Source of the DNA: Clostridia bacterium | Lineage (GTDB): Bacteria > Bacillota > DSM-16504 > Desulfitibacterales > Desulfitibacteraceae | DNA length: 18,414 nucleotides | Reading direction: 5' to 3' | Assembly: GCA_018333845.1 (NCBI GenBank) | Contig: JAGXSK010000391.1 | Span: 1-18,414 of the forward strand | Shown here: positions 15,750 through 18,414 of the stretch, piece by piece | How the letters are laid out: each line of letters opens with the position of its first letter | Numbering within the stretch: the stretch's first letter is position 1 | Notes under the pieces: model-generated | What the model was told of the DNA's origin: nothing | The model's database searches: none | Seen by the model: the letters and a program-made list of their open reading frames with translations, nothing else | Program-made: the position numbers and the translations under genes

Positions 15750-15767
15750 GTGCTGGTGGTGAAAATA

Positions 15768-16268
15768 TTGGAAAATATTAAAGTGACTGGTTCACTTATT
15801 TGGTACTATTATATTTGCAAAAGAGAGGTTTGGTTAATGGCCCATGGAATTATCGCTGACCAAGAAAACCCAAATATTGATCTAGGAAGGTTCCTGCAGG
15901 ATTATGCATATCAACGAGATAAAAAAGAAGTATCCTTAGGGCATATTAAGCTGGATATCCTGCAGAAAAAGGATGGACAAGTCATAGTTGGAGAAGTCAA
16001 AAAAACCTCAAAGTTTGCTCAAAGTGCAAAAATGCAGCTGGCATATTATTTATTGGAACTTGAAAAAAATGGTATAGCGGGAAGCGGAGTGCTGATGTTT
16101 CCTAAAGAAAAGAAGCGGGAAAAAGTAGAATTAACAGATGAGATGAAAAAAGAACTGGATTTTGTGGTACGAGATATTTTAAGGATTGTATATGAACCCA
16201 GACCACTCCCGCCTAAAAAGATCCACTATTGCAAAAACTGTGCTTATAGTGAGTTTTGCTGGTCATGA
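15768..16268 (+). CDS. cas4: Cas4 Fe-S RecB-family nuclease of spacer acquisition
   Basis: This is a nuclease of about 166 residues that trims prespacers and helps choose PAM and orientation together with Cas1-Cas2. Numbering from the TTG start, it has C17 (YYYICKRE) and C155, C158, C164 (CKNCAYSEFC), the four cysteines for a [4Fe-4S] cluster. The RecB-type active site is D63 (GHIKLDIL), E76 and K78 (VGEVKKT) and the QxxxY motif Q90-Y94. TTG 15768 is preferred because GGTGGTG lies about 7 bases upstream and the product then begins ENIKVTGS, as the decayed copy begins VNVTGN; in-frame GTGs at 15750, 15756 and 15759 are alternatives. All key residues are intact, so this is the working copy. The cas1 gene starts 61 bases downstream. 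Confidence 0.94.
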   Translation: MENIKVTGSLIWYYYICKREVWLMAHGIIADQENPNIDLGRFLQDYAYQRDKKEVSLGHIKLDILQKKDGQVIVGEVKKTSKFAQSAKMQLAYYLLELEKNGIAGSGVLMFPKEKKREKVELTDEMKKELDFVVRDILRIVYEPRPLPPKKIHYCKNCAYSEFCWS

Positions 16269-16329
16269 TTTAAGTTAAACAGAAAAGTAGATATGGGGGA
16301 AAGAGTATTTTAGGGGGTGTACTGGGATA

Positions 16330-17322
16330 ATGAAGAAAAGTATATATGTATTTAATAATGGCGCTTTAAAAAGAAAAGATAACACTGTTGTTTTTGAAAA
16401 CGAAACTGACAGGAAGGTTCTACCTATAGAGGATATTAACGATATTTATATTTTTGGAGAGGTAGATGTCAATAAAAAGTTTTTAGACTTTATTTCACAA
16501 AAGCAAATAATAATTCATTTTTTCAACTATCATGGATATTATTCTGGGTCATTCTATCCAAGAGAACACTATAATTCAGGCTATATGATATTAAAGCAGG
16601 CTGAATACTATTTAAGTGAAGAAAAGCGACAGTTTATTGCAGCAAAGATAGTTGAGGGTAGTGCCAAAAACATGCTTAATGTGGTTAAATATTACGATAA
16701 CAGGGGTAAGGATGTTGGTGAAATAAAAGAAAATATCAACCAGTTATACAATAGGATAGTGAAATGTCAAAATACCTCTGAATTAATGGGTATTGAAGGA
16801 AACATTAGGGAAGTGTATTATAAGTCTTTTGAGCATATCATTGACAATGATGACTTTATCTTCGAGCAACGGACGAAGAGGCCTCCAAAAAACCATTTGA
16901 ATGCCATGATTAGTTTCGGGAATTCAATGCTTTATGTCCTTGTTTTAGGAGAAATTTATAAAACACATCTTGATGCACGAATTGGCTATCTTCATACCAC
17001 AAATTTTAGAAGATTTACATTAAATCTGGACATTGCAGAAGTATTTAAACCGATTATAGTTGATAGGATACTATTTACCCTTATTGGCAAGAAGATTATC
17101 CAAAAAAATGATTTTGATAAAGATTTGGAAGGAGTGCTATTAAAGGAAGATGGCAGGAAAAAATTTGTAGAGGAATTTGATAGACGGATGAAAACAACAA
17201 TTAAACACAAACAGCTTGGCAGAGAAGTTTCCTATAGAAGACTAATAAGGATGGAATTATATAAATTAGAAAAACATTTAATGGGTGAAGAGGAATATAC
17301 ACCTTATATATCCCGTTGGTAA
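16330..17322 (+). CDS. cas1: Cas1 integrase of spacer acquisition
   Basis: This 330-residue metal-dependent integrase inserts spacers at the leader end with Cas2. The N-terminal beta domain (MKKSIYVFNNGALKRKDN, LPIEDINDIYIFGEVDVN) is followed by the alpha-helical catalytic domain. Predicted ligands are E156 (MGIEGNIREVYY), H222 (YLHTTNFRRFTLNLD) and D234/E237 (DIAEVFKP). The HTTNFRRFTLNLDIAE form, in place of HEPGYGR, is what I associate with type I-B Cas1. Length is normal and the frame is intact. GGGGGTG about 11 bases upstream of the ATG at 16330 is the likely ribosome site. It is followed by cas2 after only 10 bases, so both are surely co-translated. Confidence 0.97.
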   Translation: MKKSIYVFNNGALKRKDNTVVFENETDRKVLPIEDINDIYIFGEVDVNKKFLDFISQKQIIIHFFNYHGYYSGSFYPREHYNSGYMILKQAEYYLSEEKRQFIAAKIVEGSAKNMLNVVKYYDNRGKDVGEIKENINQLYNRIVKCQNTSELMGIEGNIREVYYKSFEHIIDNDDFIFEQRTKRPPKNHLNAMISFGNSMLYVLVLGEIYKTHLDARIGYLHTTNFRRFTLNLDIAEVFKPIIVDRILFTLIGKKIIQKNDFDKDLEGVLLKEDGRKKFVEEFDRRMKTTIKHKQLGREVSYRRLIRMELYKLEKHLMGEEEYTPYISRW

Positions 17323-17332
17323 GGAGGTAGCG

Positions 17333-17596
17333 GTGTTTATTATTTTGGTATACGATGTGGAACAAAGGCGAGTGGGAAAGGTATTAAAAACTTGCAGAAA
17401 ATATCTTTACTGGGTGCAAAATTCTGTTTTAGAGGGTAAGATAACAAAAACTAATTTAACAAAATTAAAAATGGAATTAGATAGAATTATTGATACAGAG
17501 AAGGACTCTGTAATTATATATAGTTTTAGGACAACAAAGTATTCAGCAGTAGAAATTATGGGAGTGAAAAAGGGTGGAGAAGAAAATATTCTATGA
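17333..17596 (+). CDS. cas2: Cas2 subunit of the adaptation complex
   Basis: This 87-residue ferredoxin-fold protein bridges Cas1 dimers during spacer insertion. It starts MFIILVYDVEQRRVGKVLK, with the conserved strand-end Asp8, then CRKYLYWVQNSVLEGKIT, the standard Cas2 helix and strand, and DSVIIYSFRT near residues 59-68. The start is GTG 17333 because AAGGAGG ends 5 bases before it; the open frame upstream to 17285 lies inside cas1 and lacks family similarity. This is the last gene of the operon. A long hairpin and the CRISPR leader follow, placing the adaptation genes next to the array they extend. Confidence 0.95.
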   Translation: MFIILVYDVEQRRVGKVLKTCRKYLYWVQNSVLEGKITKTNLTKLKMELDRIIDTEKDSVIIYSFRTTKYSAVEIMGVKKGGEENIL

Positions 17597-17618
17597 TGAC
17601 TCTTTAATATTTATTATT

Positions 17619-17662
17619 GTCGTCGACCTCCAATAGCGTAAAAATCACGGGAGGTAGACGAC
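17619..17662 (+). terminator. Long hairpin after cas2: operon terminator and/or leader element
   Basis: GTCGTCGACCTCC (17619-17631) pairs with GGAGGTAGACGAC (17650-17662): 12 of 13 positions with one G-A mismatch, around an 18-nt loop in which CGT and ACG may pair further. It is followed by TTATTGTTTTT, so it can act as the cas operon terminator. It also lies in the leader side of the array, about 130 bases before the first repeat, where a structural role for spacer integration or leader function is conceivable (inference). Confidence 0.65.
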
Positions 17663-17742
17663 TTATTGTTTTTAAATGATTTTATATAACAAAGATATAC
17701 CAAGGTTCTAGGTGAAAGAATGCTTTAAAAAGGAAATTATTG

Positions 17743-17771
17743 TTGATAATAAACTTAATAATTAGTATAGT
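17743..17771 (+). promoter_or_regulatory. CRISPR array promoter in the leader
   Basis: TTGATA (17743-17748) and TATAGT (17766-17771) are separated by exactly 17 bases, and each matches consensus at 5 of 6 positions. Transcription would start near 17778, about 14 bases before the first repeat, and run into the array. The leader (about 17663-17791) is AT-rich as expected. Confidence 0.75.
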
Positions 17772-17791
17772 AATAACAGGGGTTTTAATGG

Positions 17792-18414
17792 GTTCCTAGC
17801 CTTCCTATGAGGAATTGAAACTAGTCTGTGCAACTGTAGCATCTGGCTGAGCAAAATGTTCCTAGCCTTCCTATGAGGAATTGAAACTGTGGTCAGAGGA
17901 AGTATAAAGCGTAAAAAGTTACATGTTCCTAGCCTTCCTATGAGGAATTGAAACTTGCATGGGTGTGCAAGCATGAAGATTATGAATGTAGTTCCTAGCC
18001 TTCCTATGAGGAATTGAAACAAAGAAAAAACCGTTGCCCCTCAAAGGGTAGACGGTGTTCCTAGCCTTCCTATGAGGAATTGAAACGTCCAAAGCGGAAC
18101 GCAACCATATCCCATAGTTTTGGTTCCTAGCCTTCCTATGAGGAATTGAAACAGGATATTGAAACTGGACGATACGTTGGTATTGATAAGTTCCTAGCCT
18201 TCCTATGAGGAATTGAAACATATCCCAAAAGCAATAATTTTTGGGACAAATGAAATGTTCCTAGCCTTCCTATGAGGAATTGAAACTCCTCCGGGTGGCT
18301 ATATCCTTTAGCTCTATGATAGAGTTCCTAGCCTTCCTATGAGGAATTGAAACGACGTCAAGCCTGTCAAGCTCACCCCACCCGTTCAAAGTTCCTAGCC
18401 TTCCTATGAGGAAT
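17792..18414 (+). CRISPR. Type I-B CRISPR array: nine full 30-nt repeats, a tenth cut at the window end
   Basis: Identical repeats begin at 17792, 17858, 17925, 17991, 18057, 18123, 18190, 18257 and 18324. A tenth starts at 18391 and is cut at 24 bases by the window end. Each repeat begins GTTCCTAGCC, contains the small hairpin TTCCT-ATG-AGGAA and ends ATTGAAAC, the expected 8-nt 5' handle after Cas6 cleavage. The nine complete spacers are 36 or 37 bases long and all different. Repeat polarity, the upstream leader promoter and adjacent cas2 agree that the array is transcribed on the plus strand, with the newest spacer first. No decay is seen in any repeat, so this is the leader end of an active array that continues beyond the window. 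Confidence 0.99.

Noticed and set aside
17706..17750. Degenerate repeat in the leader (GGTTCTAGGTGAAAG and AGGAAATTATTG)
   Set aside because: Only short, gapped similarity to the repeat ends in AT-rich DNA; not better than chance by eye.
17762..18221. Minus-strand reading frames across the array with repeated SIPHRKARN-type peptides
   Set aside because: They are translations of the CRISPR repeats, not a tandem-repeat protein.

Overview
The window looks like chromosomal DNA from a low-GC, anaerobe-type Firmicute, most likely a clostridial lineage. Genes have strong GGAGG-type ribosome sites, intergenic regions are AT-rich, Rho-independent terminators are common, there is a purine riboswitch, and the CRISPR system is a classic Csh-type I-B. 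The species cannot be named from sequence alone.

Positions 1-7042 form a purine/nucleoside uptake and breakdown neighbourhood. A truncated dihydropyrimidinase/hydantoinase-like gene leaves the left edge on the minus strand. Divergent from it is a plus-strand operon: a purine riboswitch whose terminator overlaps the aptamer (516-611), a BMP-family lipoprotein (837-1952), an intercistronic terminator hairpin, a double-domain ABC ATPase (2041-3570), two permeases (3570-4688 and 4688-5623, each junction overlapping by one base) and a COG0402-type aminohydrolase resembling 5'-deoxyadenosine/guanine deaminases (5666-6994), closed by a strong terminator. Together they would import and deaminate a purine-type compound. 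The riboswitch architecture predicts that ligand switches the operon ON.

Positions 7043-7425 are an AT-rich spacer with three closely spaced TATAAT boxes. They are followed by a 30-codon Leu/Ile-rich peptide whose stop overlaps the start of a WYL-domain regulator (7515-8528).

Positions 8573-17596 are a complete, apparently intact type I-B CRISPR-Cas operon: cas6, cas8b (csh1), cas7 (csh2), cas5, cas3, cas4, cas1, cas2. Cas6 would process crRNA, Cas8b/Cas7/Cas5 would form Cascade, Cas3 would degrade targets, and Cas4/Cas1/Cas2 would acquire spacers. Two oddities interrupt it. One is a perfect 15-bp hairpin between cas5 and cas3. The other is a 437-bp stretch of decayed sequence between cas3 and cas4 that contains a frameshifted second cas4 and, more tentatively, a scrap resembling a reverse-transcriptase motif. 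Downstream come a long hairpin, an AT-rich leader with a good promoter, and a CRISPR array of nine complete identical 30-nt repeats plus a tenth cut by the window end.

I see no exotic new defence effector. The least explained elements are the ON-type guanine-class riboswitch, the small peptide coupled to the WYL regulator, the cas5-cas3 hairpin, the cas4 relic and the leader hairpin.
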